Of a stretch of DNA of 50,105 nt, positions 1-8,012 are shown one piece after another. A program made the position numbers and the translations under genes. Below the pieces are notes generated by a model. That model did not search any database. It was given only the letters and a program-made list of their open reading frames with translations, and was not told the origin of the DNA. Source of the DNA: Deltaproteobacteria bacterium. Its GTDB lineage: Bacteria > Desulfobacterota > Desulfarculia > Adiutricales > JAGVGV01. The number at the start of each line of letters is the position of its first letter. Position 1 is the stretch's first letter. Where the stretch lies: contig JADFXS010000005.1 in NCBI GenBank assembly GCA_015233515.1, forward strand, positions 1-50,105, read 5' to 3'.

Positions 1-2
1 CT

Positions 3-137
3 GCGGGCCAAAATCGGTCCAACTTCGCGTTTCGCTTAGGATTTACGCGCCCTATTCGCGATTTGATGGTGGATTTAGGCTACCCAGAACATCAAGTTCA
101 ATTGATTGTTTGTGTCGTCGTTATGGTACGAACCTGA
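3..137 (+). CDS. C-terminal end of an unidentified gene (cut by window edge)
   Basis: An open frame runs from the left edge to a TGA at 135-137. It encodes about 44 residues that look like a real protein end, with well-mixed residues and an FTRPIRDLMVDLGYPEH stretch. I do not recognise the family. The stop lies about 30 bases before the helicase start, so the gene is probably co-transcribed with the helicase and phospholipase D-like genes and may belong to the same defence system. The start and most of the protein lie outside the window. Confidence 0.45.
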   Translation, partial: AGQNRSNFAFRLGFTRPIRDLMVDLGYPEHQVQLIVCVVVMVRT

Positions 138-167
138 ACACCCCTGATACTTTCATTGGAGGACCAA

Positions 168-2732
168 ATGCCTAAGTTGCAGCCCCCTGCCGCCCATGTG
201 GCCAAAAAGATGATTACTGTTTACGGTAATCGATTGCATGACAAAGCGTTATGCCTTACGACCCCCGTGCCTAAATTGGTTAGTCTTTCCGAGGCGGCCC
301 CCAGCGTCCTGCTTCGCGACTTTTTGGTAACTTATGAACCGCGCGTGGCGACCAATGGTCTCTATACCCATCAGGCGGATGTCGTCAAGGCCCTCAAGGC
401 GGCAAAGATCCCTGATATCATCATGACTACGGCGACCGGTTCGGGAAAAAGCCTGGCGTTTTGGGCCTGGGTATTTGAGATTCTAATTCGCGACCACAAG
501 GCCTCGGCAATTTTAACGTTTCCAACTCAGGCTCTTTTGTGGGGCCAGGCAAAACGGTTGGCGATGATGTCTGATCCCAAGAGCATCGTCCAATATAAAG
601 GTTTGGAAGGCGTCTGCTTCGCTGGGACCATAAAGATCGGCGACTTGGCAATCCCGTGGTCCGTATGGTATGGCATAACTGGATGCAACTATATGAAACA
701 GCATCAGTATTCCGAGGCTTTTTTGGAGGCGCGGCTCAGAGTGAGCACGCTCGATAAGATCCACTGGTGCTTGATGCGGGATAAAGAAGCTGACTTCCTT
801 TCGCACCTTTCTGGTTTTGTCCTGGATGAGGCCCATTCATGGCATGGGCTGATGGGAGCAAATGTTCGGGTCATGATCGATCGCTTGCGTCTCTCCTTGG
901 ATATACTCGGATCCGATCACCCTTCCTTCTTTCTCGCCTCGGCAACTTTGGCTGAGGCCACTACTTTCGCCGAGTCCCTAACCGGCATACCGGCCTCATC
1001 CTTTCTGGAAATCAACGACCACGGAACCGCCAAGGCGTCCCTCGTCAATACCAAAGATGTGCCGGCGTTGCTTGTGAAGTCCGCCAAACCGGGTTTGCTT
1101 TGCAGATACGTTCTTCTTATTGAGCCACAACCCAAGCCGCTCGCGGCTCGCGATATTCTCGAAAATTCAGATCATCTAGGCTTGGAAGCGAACGCACTTT
1201 GTTTCGTGCAAAGCAAATTCGTGGGTCATCGACTCCGCCAGGATCTTCAGCGGATTTTGAAGGGCCGGGATGTTGTAATGTACGACGCCGATTTACCAGC
1301 CCAAGAGCGCCGCAGGGTCGAGGGAGAACTATTTCATGAAGACGGAAAGCCGAAAGTAGTTGTCGGTACTAGCGCGCTTGAGTTAGGAGTCGACCTGCCG
1401 ACACTCGATGTCGTGGTCATGGACGAGTTGCCGCCTCGCCGCTGCGATCTCCTTCAACGATTAGGACGTGTCGGCCGTTCCTCTGATCGTCCCGGGCTAG
1501 CCATACTTTGCCTCGGCTACTCTCCCATCGATGCAAGGCTAATCGAAGAACCCCTTACGGCCGTGGCTGTGGATGACATGAAACCACTACCCTTGCCGTT
1601 ACACCTCGATATCATTCGTTTGCGGGCCATGTCCGCGGCGTTCGATGAATGGAGGCAACGTCTGGAAAAGAAATCGGCATCCTGGAGCGATTTCAATGCG
1701 GCCTTGGAAAGATACTTCCAATGGGCGCCTCGATTTGAGGAGCTGAAAGAACGTCTTATTAACGTCCTGGGCGATGTTGTCGATCTCGATGAGGGCTCGT
1801 GGTACTATAAAGGCTTCAGGGTCGGCGCTTCGCAGGGCAAGCGTTTTATGCGTCTTGAAGGCGGTTCAAAGGCAATTGTGGCCGCGATTGAAGACATCGC
1901 GATATTTCGCGATGCTCATCCCGAGGGTATCTATCTTGGGCATCGTGGCGACAGTTACCGAATCAAGCGATACATCGGCAATTGGGACGTGGGGACGTGG
2001 ACCAGCCCTAAAGGTATCGTTTTGGGCAAATACATGAAAGGTTTGAAATATATTGATGTCAGCCGGGAGGAGCCGACCCTGGCGACCCGCGGTCGCTGGA
2101 AGGACAGCTTCACGCTTGAGGAACCCAAAAGTTTGGATTCCAGCCATGATAGTCCGGCCAAAGGGACGCTGACATTTGGGATATTCATTTTCATCCGCAA
2201 GTTTGACGGCTATCAGGAGATAGATCTTCGAGGGCGAGCGAAAGCCAAAATCGTCACATTACCGGAGATCGCCCAACGCTTCAGCGAGGCGGTGGAGGGC
2301 GGTGATGAATTTCCTTTTCTGCATAACTTCTCTTACAAGACCAAGGGTTGGAGATGGATGGTGGCGCGTGTTCTTGACGAACCCACCCGAAAGGCGCTGG
2401 AGTCGATCCTGGGTCCGCTGCTACAAGGTTTTTTTTGCGACGCCGTAGAGTGCTCTACAAACGACCTTCAGGTCACAATGGACGCGGCGGCGGGCGAGTT
2501 GCGCGTAGTGGACGCGACTCCAGGCGGAAACGGCCTGAGCGAAGCCCTTCTAACTGAAGGCCGGGTAGCGACGGCATGGAAAACCGCCATCAAACAGGTC
2601 AAAACTCAAGGACAAAAATCTGAGGCGTCTTTCCGTCGTTATTTGGCGGAGGAGTGCCGGGTCAACACGAAAATCACCGCACAGGAGATCGTTCATGCCT
2701 TTGAGTACATGGCAAGCGCTTGGAACGGGTGA
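168..2732 (+). CDS. DEAH-box helicase with DUF1998-like C-terminus (DISARM/Dpd-type defence helicase)
   Basis: Superfamily 2 helicase of about 854 residues, likely an ATP-dependent DNA translocase in an anti-phage system. Visible motifs, numbered from the ATG at 168: Walker A ATGSGKS (89-95), DEAH (220-223), SAT (258-260) and the motif VI arginine-finger segment QRLGRVGR (430-437). Near the C-terminus, VDATPGGNG (about 781-789) matches the DUF1998/MrfA-type signature, but the four-cysteine cluster usual in that domain is not evident. An in-frame TTG at 156 exists. The ATG at 168 is preferred because GGAGG (158-162) sits five bases before it. The phospholipase D-like gene overlaps its 3' end. 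DrmA of DISARM and DpdJ of the 7-deazapurine system are the closest ideas; which one is not settled here. Confidence 0.85.
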   Translation: MPKLQPPAAHVAKKMITVYGNRLHDKALCLTTPVPKLVSLSEAAPSVLLRDFLVTYEPRVATNGLYTHQADVVKALKAAKIPDIIMTTATGSGKSLAFWAWVFEILIRDHKASAILTFPTQALLWGQAKRLAMMSDPKSIVQYKGLEGVCFAGTIKIGDLAIPWSVWYGITGCNYMKQHQYSEAFLEARLRVSTLDKIHWCLMRDKEADFLSHLSGFVLDEAHSWHGLMGANVRVMIDRLRLSLDILGSDHPSFFLASATLAEATTFAESLTGIPASSFLEINDHGTAKASLVNTKDVPALLVKSAKPGLLCRYVLLIEPQPKPLAARDILENSDHLGLEANALCFVQSKFVGHRLRQDLQRILKGRDVVMYDADLPAQERRRVEGELFHEDGKPKVVVGTSALELGVDLPTLDVVVMDELPPRRCDLLQRLGRVGRSSDRPGLAILCLGYSPIDARLIEEPLTAVAVDDMKPLPLPLHLDIIRLRAMSAAFDEWRQRLEKKSASWSDFNAALERYFQWAPRFEELKERLINVLGDVVDLDEGSWYYKGFRVGASQGKRFMRLEGGSKAIVAAIEDIAIFRDAHPEGIYLGHRGDSYRIKRYIGNWDVGTWTSPKGIVLGKYMKGLKYIDVSREEPTLATRGRWKDSFTLEEPKSLDSSHDSPAKGTLTFGIFIFIRKFDGYQEIDLRGRAKAKIVTLPEIAQRFSEAVEGGDEFPFLHNFSYKTKGWRWMVARVLDEPTRKALESILGPLLQGFFCDAVECSTNDLQVTMDAAAGELRVVDATPGGNGLSEALLTEGRVATAWKTAIKQVKTQGQKSEASFRRYLAEECRVNTKITAQEIVHAFEYMASAWNG

Positions 2733-3279
2733 TGTTCTCGGCTTCCTACGAGCAGACTTGAAGCAGGCCAGGTATAGGGTCTGGATCATTGGGCCCTGGA
2801 TTGACGCCTTTTTCGCCGAATTCGTTGTCGGCACGCTTCCCAGTGGAGTCGAGCTCCGCGTCGTTACGCGCCCGGAAGGTGGGGCAAATTCAGGCTTTGC
2901 CGAACACGCCCTCGCGGCCCGCGCTCATTTTGAGTCACGTCCGATTACGCTGGTGAAGCTGCTTCCCCGTCTCCATGCCAAGGTAGTCGTCGTTGACGAA
3001 GAAACGGCTTACTGCGGCAGCGCCAACTGGTATCGCTACAGTCTGGAAGAAAGTCGGGAAATAGTTTTTAGAGGGCCGACGGAGAGCGTTTCCGGATTGC
3101 TCGATGAAATCCAAGTTATCTGGGATCAGGCGACAAATGAGCCGATGCAGGAAAAATCGATCAATACCACGGCTATCTCTCAAGGTTACGAGGAGGAAGT
3201 CATCGATCCAGTGGTGGCGGCAAAACTCACGGAAGTGCCGGGGGCGTTCTTAATTAAGCGGAGACCACGTAGTCGCTGA
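2695..3279 (+). CDS. Phospholipase D-like protein (single HKD motif), DrmC/DpdK-like
   Basis: A 194-residue protein with one phospholipase D/nuclease motif: His94, Lys96 and Asp101, followed by the GSxN element at 108-111. A single HKD motif implies a dimer, as in small PLD nucleases. Its start lies 38 bases inside the end of the helicase gene and has a good ribosome site (AGGAGAT, 2683-2689, five-base spacing), so the two are translationally linked. PLD-like proteins next to a DUF1998-type helicase occur in DISARM (DrmC) and in dpd clusters (DpdK). The sequence alone does not choose between them. The enzymatic role, nuclease or other, is inferred from the family. Confidence 0.8.
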   Translation: MPLSTWQALGTGDVLGFLRADLKQARYRVWIIGPWIDAFFAEFVVGTLPSGVELRVVTRPEGGANSGFAEHALAARAHFESRPITLVKLLPRLHAKVVVVDEETAYCGSANWYRYSLEESREIVFRGPTESVSGLLDEIQVIWDQATNEPMQEKSINTTAISQGYEEEVIDPVVAAKLTEVPGAFLIKRRPRSR

Positions 3280-3987
3280 GCGAGTCTCAATTTTCGGCAA
3301 ATGAAAAGATCGATTCAAAAATACAATTTATCGTCGGACTTGTTGGAGCATAACAGACAAGCGGCCATGCGCAAAAGCCCTACCATGCTGAGAAGCGTTT
3401 CTTCAGATCATAACCCTCAGTAAAAATACAAGTCAGGCATTAGGCCGCTTCCGGTGGCCAGCCAGTTTAAATCCGCTGAAAAATAGGCATTTCTTCCTTA
3501 CAGGAATGGAAAAATGTGGGAAGCAATCAGTGTTTCTCCAGCATTTCCTGGGCGGGAGCAGCTTCAATCGAGGCAAACCGTGAGAACATACTGTTGGGAT
3601 GTCTTAAACCGATTGGATGGCCTACACTGTACATTTGGTAAGTTCATAGCCGGATATTTTAAATACATGGTTTTAATTACAGGTATGATTTCCTGTCTAT
3701 CGACACGCCTGAGGTTCAAAGTGCCTAGATGGTTTTTGAGCCAAATGTACTTTTAACTCGTGATTTTTGCAGGATTAAAAGGATTTTTAATAATCAGGCT
3801 CGGAAGAAATTAATAAATTTGAGGATGGTCTGATTTTTTTCCCGCATCAAGATAGTGCTTGAATGATATATGGGATAGGTTGGTCATAAGGGGGCCATAA
3901 AAGGGGAGAATATATGGTGAGAAGAACAAGCGCCGACGGCAAAGTGGGAAAATGTCCTTGTAATTTTTAGTAGCAGCGTCAAGGCCG

Positions 3988-4040
3988 AGGAGGGTGTTCT
4001 ATACCTCCTGTCAAGCCGCGAAGCTCTGTGAAGGCGCGGC
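3988..4040 (+). repeat. Two adjacent G+C-rich hairpins
   Basis: AGGAGG (3988-3993) can pair with CCTCCT (4004-4009) across a 10-base loop. GCCGCG (4015-4020) can pair with CGCGGC (4035-4040) across a 14-base loop. They sit in otherwise A+T-rich sequence, which makes the pair noticeable. No run of T follows, so a simple terminator is unlikely. Function unknown. Confidence 0.4.
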
Positions 4041-5088
4041 GGAGACAGCGTTGCTAAAGAGTTAATGGCTGTTTTGGTAATAAGCATCGACTGACCGCAA
4101 TGGTCAAAATACTAAAAGTAAAAGCTGATTTGCGGTCGGATCATTTGGTGGAGAGTATTGAAACTACCGATTAGGGGGGATTTTCCTATAAATGATCGAG
4201 CGGCAGTGGAGAAGCAGGCCGGCGGAAGGACGGTAGGAAAAATTATTTGGCCAATAAAATTTGTATTTGAATTTTGTCCGGATCTGACAATAAGCCCTGA
4301 TAAAGTGCCTCCAAGTTAAGCTTGGAGAGGGGAACTTTTGAATGGCTTCAAAATTTTATGGTTGTCATGGGCAACCTAGGAAAAAGAGCAAAGACCACTG
4401 GTTTATCTTTTATGTGCTGCAATAGAAATATAAATACCTAGGTTGTCAAATTAAATTAGTGGAATTTTTGAGGACTGCAGGAAATTCAAAAGGAAAAAAT
4501 ACTATCTTTGAAAAAGCAAATTGTGAAAGGAGATACAAGCTGCATGGTATTTATATGTTGGAACTAAAAAAATATAAAGAAACTTAACAGTCTCAAACCT
4601 CCATTAGGTGCGATAGGTAACGAAATCAACGCCACGACAAGTAAATGTTTGAAGTGAAAATATGTAGACTAATGTCAGCGGGAAAATTATCGATATGAAA
4701 ATAGCAGAAGTGAAGGTTAATTCCTAGGCATTAATTCTAATAAAAATGAGAATTTTTTCCTATTGCATGATTAGAAGGATTAATGGTAGTAAGGATATGT
4801 CTGAGAGCAATAAGCCATTATCGTAATGTTGGTTATGCCAAACACTGAAGGGGATGGATTGGGAGTAACTAATGATAAGGCCGTTAAAAGAGTAATCAGA
4901 GCTTAGATTCGTTTTTATTGATATCCTGTTGAATCGCTTGGTGACCTTCAGGTCATTGTGCGACTTAGTGACAAAGGCTGCTTATGGGATAGGATGATAG
5001 GTAAGTGTATTCCTGAAAGGGTGGAATTTCACCAATTTTCAGAATAATAAATAGTAAGACAGTAAAATCGAAGAATATAAAGCCTAAG

Positions 5089-5118
5089 ATTAGCTAAAGA
5101 CAAATTTTTATAGCTAAT
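5089..5118 (+). promoter_or_regulatory. Inverted repeat upstream of the LuxR-type regulator
   Basis: A perfect 8-base inverted repeat, ATTAGCTA (5089-5096) and TAGCTAAT (5111-5118), separated by 14 bases, ends 62 bases before the regulator start. It could be an operator, possibly autoregulatory. In A+T-rich DNA such repeats also arise by chance. Confidence 0.3.
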
Positions 5119-5180
5119 TGTGACCAGGAACCTGATCGAAAATTTTTGTTTTGATTGAAAAGGGATAGGAGATTTTCCCG

Positions 5181-5831
5181 ATGCTGAATATTATTGTAGC
5201 TCATTGTGAAAATATAATTCTGGAAATGATGGCACGAGCTTTACATAGGAAAAACAATGTGTTGGTAATAGGGACCTCGTGTACTGGTCAAGAAGCGATC
5301 CGCTTAACCAAAAAGCTTAAACCAAATGTTTTATTATTGGATGAAAATTTTAATGATATGAAGGTAGTGGATATATTGAGAAAAAGTAATGATGAAAAAA
5401 TTGTCAGCAAAATAGGAGTGATGTCATCAGTTTTGGAAAAAATATACATAACAGAGCTGTTTTCATCCGGAGTAACAGGCTATGTCCATAAGGGTGATAC
5501 TATAGAAAATTTATTTCAAGCGATAATTACCATATCGTCAGGGAACAAGTTTTTATCTCCTAAAGCTGCATTGTTATTCATTCAAAATTTGCCCGATAAC
5601 CAAATCAATTTGACTATAAGTAATAATTTTAGAAGTCTTACTCCAAAAGAGCTGGAAATCGTCAAAAAAGTTGCGGAAGGCTATTCAAGCAAAAAAATTG
5701 CGGAAATTTTATTTTTAAGCAAAAAAACGGTAGATAATCATCGCTATTCGATTATGGATAAGCTCGGTTGTAATAATGTGGCCGAGTTAGTAAAATACGC
5801 TATCAAGCACCAAATAATAAATACAGAGTAA
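5181..5831 (+). CDS. LuxR/NarL-family response regulator with altered receiver domain
   Basis: A 216-residue transcription factor. The N-terminal CheY-like receiver (about 1-120) keeps the likely phospho-acceptor Asp54 (LLLDENF), Ser82/83 and Lys104. The usual acidic pair after strand 1 is replaced by Ala7-His8-Cys9, so normal Mg2+-dependent phosphorylation is doubtful. The C-terminal LuxR-type helix-turn-helix is clear at about 153-196 (LTPKELEIVKKVAEGYSSKK and the TVDNHRYSIMDKLG segment). The start is supported by AGGAG nine bases upstream. No sensor kinase is nearby. Given its position before the export operon, capsule control is a reasonable inference. Its A+T-rich codon use matches the flanking gap and the export genes. 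Confidence 0.85.
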   Translation: MLNIIVAHCENIILEMMARALHRKNNVLVIGTSCTGQEAIRLTKKLKPNVLLLDENFNDMKVVDILRKSNDEKIVSKIGVMSSVLEKIYITELFSSGVTGYVHKGDTIENLFQAIITISSGNKFLSPKAALLFIQNLPDNQINLTISNNFRSLTPKELEIVKKVAEGYSSKKIAEILFLSKKTVDNHRYSIMDKLGCNNVAELVKYAIKHQIINTE

Positions 5832-5886
5832 AATCTGCGAAGACGTAAAAACTGCGAGGCATTCACAGAAAAAAGTAAATTAAGGA

Positions 5887-6127
5887 ATGATGAAATTAAA
5901 TGTCTTTCACAAGAAAGTGATTGATAATGGAATATTATTTGATTTTTCTAAAGGACAAAAGTTTTCGGTGAAATCAATTTCGGTAAATTAATAATGGAAA
6001 ATGGTAAGGGATGTTATAATTTTTATAAAATTGTTTGGTGAATTTTTGATATATCCGAGAAAAATATAAAATACCAAGGAAGCTTGTAAGGATTGATATT
6101 GAAGAAATTAGCGAACATTATGGATAA
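5887..6127 (+). pseudogene. Frame-broken coding remnants, possibly a QueD/6-pyruvoyl-tetrahydropterin-synthase-like gene
   Basis: Two short pieces on the same strand read like protein but lie in frames ended by stops. The first is at 5887-5991 (a 34-residue frame containing DNGILFDFSKGQKFSVKSI). The second is at 6050-6127 (containing IPRKLVRIDIEEISEHYG). Their order and flavour recall the middle and the end of 6-pyruvoyl-tetrahydropterin synthase/QueD proteins (a D-NGM-DF segment, then an acidic C-terminal ET..EY segment). The metal-binding histidines of that family are not visible, so the identification is weak. The whole gap 5832-6292 is A+T-rich and holds no intact gene. Confidence 0.2.
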
Positions 6128-6292
6128 ATATTGCTCAGAGCTTGGCTAAGGTTAGCGTTAATTTAAAAAGACATAATTATTTTGAAATTGGTTTAATCGT
6201 GAGGTTTTAGAATTAGGAATAGATTTAAAAGCTGTTGAAGAGGGCGTCGGTTGATAAAATAATTTTAGAGCTTATCGCTGTATGGTGATTAA

Positions 6293-6607
6293 ATGGAAAT
6301 TCTTCATTGCAGTGGTGAAATCACATTTTTAGTCGATGATAAGTTAATGATGTTGGAGCGAATATTTGGATATTTTGTTCCATACACTCCTCGTATTGAT
6401 TGTAATGATGGTTTAAGCATGGAGTTTGAAAATTGGCGCTTTAATTTGCAATTATCTAAAACAGAATCGTCAGTATGTCTGAAAGTAGAATCACGAGTAA
6501 ATTTAAATTCGGTTTGGCGTCATGTTGAAGAATTACAGCGACTAATTGGATCTAGAAAATTCGAATTAGGCGAAAGTAATATTTTAAAAACTTTAAATTC
6601 TAGCTGA
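6293..6607 (+). pseudogene. Isolated C-terminal domain of a ManB/AlgC-type phosphomannomutase
   Basis: This 104-residue frame matches only the last domain (domain IV) of bacterial phosphomannomutase/phosphoglucomutase. It begins at the SGEI segment and contains DGLSMEFENWRFNLQLSKTE and CLKVESR, which correspond to the family's phosphate-binding region (usually WRFN-R-SNTEP--RLNVESR). Two usually conserved positions are changed (SNTEP to SKTES). Intact enzymes are about 450 residues with a catalytic phosphoserine in domain I. Everything upstream is missing and a TAA directly precedes the ATG. The simplest reading is a gene remnant left after deletion in the capsule locus, where manB/cpsG genes are common. 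Translation as a free domain cannot be excluded but has no known role. Confidence 0.7.
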
Positions 6608-6761
6608 TTAAAGTTGGTTTTTTAAAATGTAAGACAGAACGGAAAGAAAAAAATACTCGTATCAGGCAAATAAGCGACTTTATAAATATAATTGCCGAAG
6701 ACAGTTTGCCGCACAATTGATTTACGGATTTTCGAGGTCATTTGGTTAATGAATTCTAATA

Positions 6762-6782
6762 TAACGTATTAATGGTACGTTA
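6762..6782 (+). promoter_or_regulatory. Perfect inverted repeat just before the capsule export operon
   Basis: TAACGTA (6762-6768) and TACGTTA (6776-6782) form a perfect 7-base inverted repeat around a 7-base spacer. It lies directly before the ribosome site (AAGGGG, about 6787-6792) of the first export-operon gene. A 21-base dyad in this place is a good candidate operator, possibly for the LuxR-type regulator encoded 1 kb upstream. The pairing of regulator and site is inference. Confidence 0.35.
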
Positions 6783-6804
6783 AAATAAGGGGAATTTTTA
6801 TAAA

Positions 6805-7230
6805 ATGGTTTTTCAAAGAGAAATCAAAATTTCAAAACTAAAATTATCGATAATGACTATGATCATAATCATTTTAAGCTTTTTAATCGGTTGCATACCT
6901 GCCGTAGATAGAGATAAGAATTCAAACGTTTCGTATAACGGAACTTTAATAACTGGCTCAGAAGAACAAAATGGGCCGTCAAAGCAAATAGTTTCATTCA
7001 TAAGCAAAATGTCTATCGGAAGCAGTGCTTTTTTTAAAAGCACCAATTTTGGAAATGAAATTAAAGTTACTATTGGGAGTGATTACATTTCCGCTTTGGG
7101 AAAAAAATGTAGATTTGCTACCATATCATCAGTCTCCGGAGATGAACCTATTTCAATATGCCTAATCGATGGAAACTGGGAATGTTCGCCAAGAATTTGG
7201 CAAACAACCTTAAGTGAGAACAGAAAATGA
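6805..7230 (+). CDS. Small lipoprotein leading the capsule export operon
   Basis: A 141-residue protein with a lipoprotein signal: basic residues at 1-13, a hydrophobic stretch from about residue 14, and a lipobox LIGC with Cys30. The mature part ends in a segment (ISALGKKCRFATIS, then CLIDGNWECSPRIW) that resembles the C-terminal domain of small surface-antigen-like lipoproteins, in which two cysteines may form a disulphide. Its stop overlaps the kpsM start (ATGA at 7227-7230), so the two are translationally coupled. It may be an accessory part of the exporter at the outer membrane, which is inference from position. I do not recognise a named family member. Confidence 0.7.
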   Translation: MVFQREIKISKLKLSIMTMIIIILSFLIGCIPAVDRDKNSNVSYNGTLITGSEEQNGPSKQIVSFISKMSIGSSAFFKSTNFGNEIKVTIGSDYISALGKKCRFATISSVSGDEPISICLIDGNWECSPRIWQTTLSENRK

Positions 7231-8012
7231 ACGAAATACTTAAAGCATTTGACACTCAGTGTATAGTAGTCTGGGCTTTGATTTTACGAGAAACTAAAAC
7301 AATATTTGGCGATAGTCGATTAGGTTACTTATGGCTAATTATCCAAACGGCATTCCTAATAGCCACATTTTGGTTTTTACAAACAATATTTCATATGAAA
7401 CCGCCACATGGTATTGCCCTCCCGGTTTTTTTATTGACAGGAATTTCAATTTATTTTATGTTTGCTAATATTGTTTCAGCGTGTATGTTTGCAATAGAAG
7501 GAAATAAAGCGTTATTAACGTACCCACAAGTATTTACACTAGATCTTATAATTGCACGAGCAGTTTTGATATGGGCAACTCACATTATTGTTGCACTTAT
7601 TTTATTCACATTCGCATTTTTCTTTTCATATAAAATTGAAGTTGTGAATACTTCAAAACTAGTAATTTCTCTTTTTTTAACATTATTTTTAAGTTTAGGA
7701 GCTGGAACACTAGTATCGTCTTTGAATCTTTTATGGCCTACGACGCATACAATCATTCCGATGATTTTGCGGGTTTTATTTTTTACTTCCGGAGTATTCT
7801 ACTCGGTTTCTCGTGTTGTAAAATATGGTGGAAATTTTCTTCTTTACAACCCACTTCTCCATTTAATTTTGATATGTAGAGAAAGCCTTTCTGATACGCA
7901 TGAGGACGTTGATGGTTCTATAAGTTATGTTATAATTTTTACAATAGTTCTTAGCGTATTTGGGATGCTTCTTGAGCGTTATACGCGTAAGCTGAGGTCA
8001 TTTGAATCATGA
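7227..8012 (+). CDS. kpsM: Capsule ABC exporter permease, KpsM/CtrC type
   Basis: A 261-residue ABC-2-type integral membrane protein with about six hydrophobic segments, the size and pattern of KpsM, CtrC and BexB. The N-terminal sequence (VWALILRETKTIFGDSRLGY, then LWLIIQ) is typical of this family. With KpsT it should form the inner-membrane exporter that moves lipid-linked capsule polysaccharide from the cytoplasm toward the KpsE/KpsD conduit. The start overlaps the lipoprotein stop, and the end overlaps the kpsT start by four bases (ATGA at 8009-8012), so the subunits are made in step. A+T-rich codon use. Confidence 0.92.
   Translation: MNEILKAFDTQCIVVWALILRETKTIFGDSRLGYLWLIIQTAFLIATFWFLQTIFHMKPPHGIALPVFLLTGISIYFMFANIVSACMFAIEGNKALLTYPQVFTLDLIIARAVLIWATHIIVALILFTFAFFFSYKIEVVNTSKLVISLFLTLFLSLGAGTLVSSLNLLWPTTHTIIPMILRVLFFTSGVFYSVSRVVKYGGNFLLYNPLLHLILICRESLSDTHEDVDGSISYVIIFTIVLSVFGMLLERYTRKLRSFES

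Larger units (their letters stand above)
3280..5180 (+). other. 1.9 kb A+T-rich stretch without a recognisable gene
   Basis: After the phospholipase D-like gene the base composition changes abruptly to A+T-rich. Short open frames exist, for example 3514-3756 on + and 3884-4087 on -. None has a ribosome site plus a recognisable protein. A G+C-rich patch near 3980-4045 with two hairpins stands out. The stretch may hold decayed genes, regulatory DNA for the regulator at 5181, or an unannotated RNA. Confidence 0.6.

Noticed and set aside
3514..3756. 80-residue + strand ORF in the A+T-rich gap
   Set aside because: No ribosome site, no recognisable protein pattern, and the surrounding DNA has many short open frames of similar quality.
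3884..4087. 67-residue - strand ORF covering the G+C-rich patch
   Set aside because: Composition explains the open frame; no start signal and no family resemblance.
4195..4245. Possible JUMPstart/ops element (a GGACGGTAGG stretch)
   Set aside because: Does not match the ops core GGCGGTAG and lacks the rest of the JUMPstart sequence.
4126..4318. About 65 open codons on + without a start
   Set aside because: Reads weakly like protein but I recognise no family and no start; not enough to call a gene.
4942..4955. Short TGACC/GGTCA hairpin
   Set aside because: Five-base arms with a four-base loop are expected by chance and no function is suggested.
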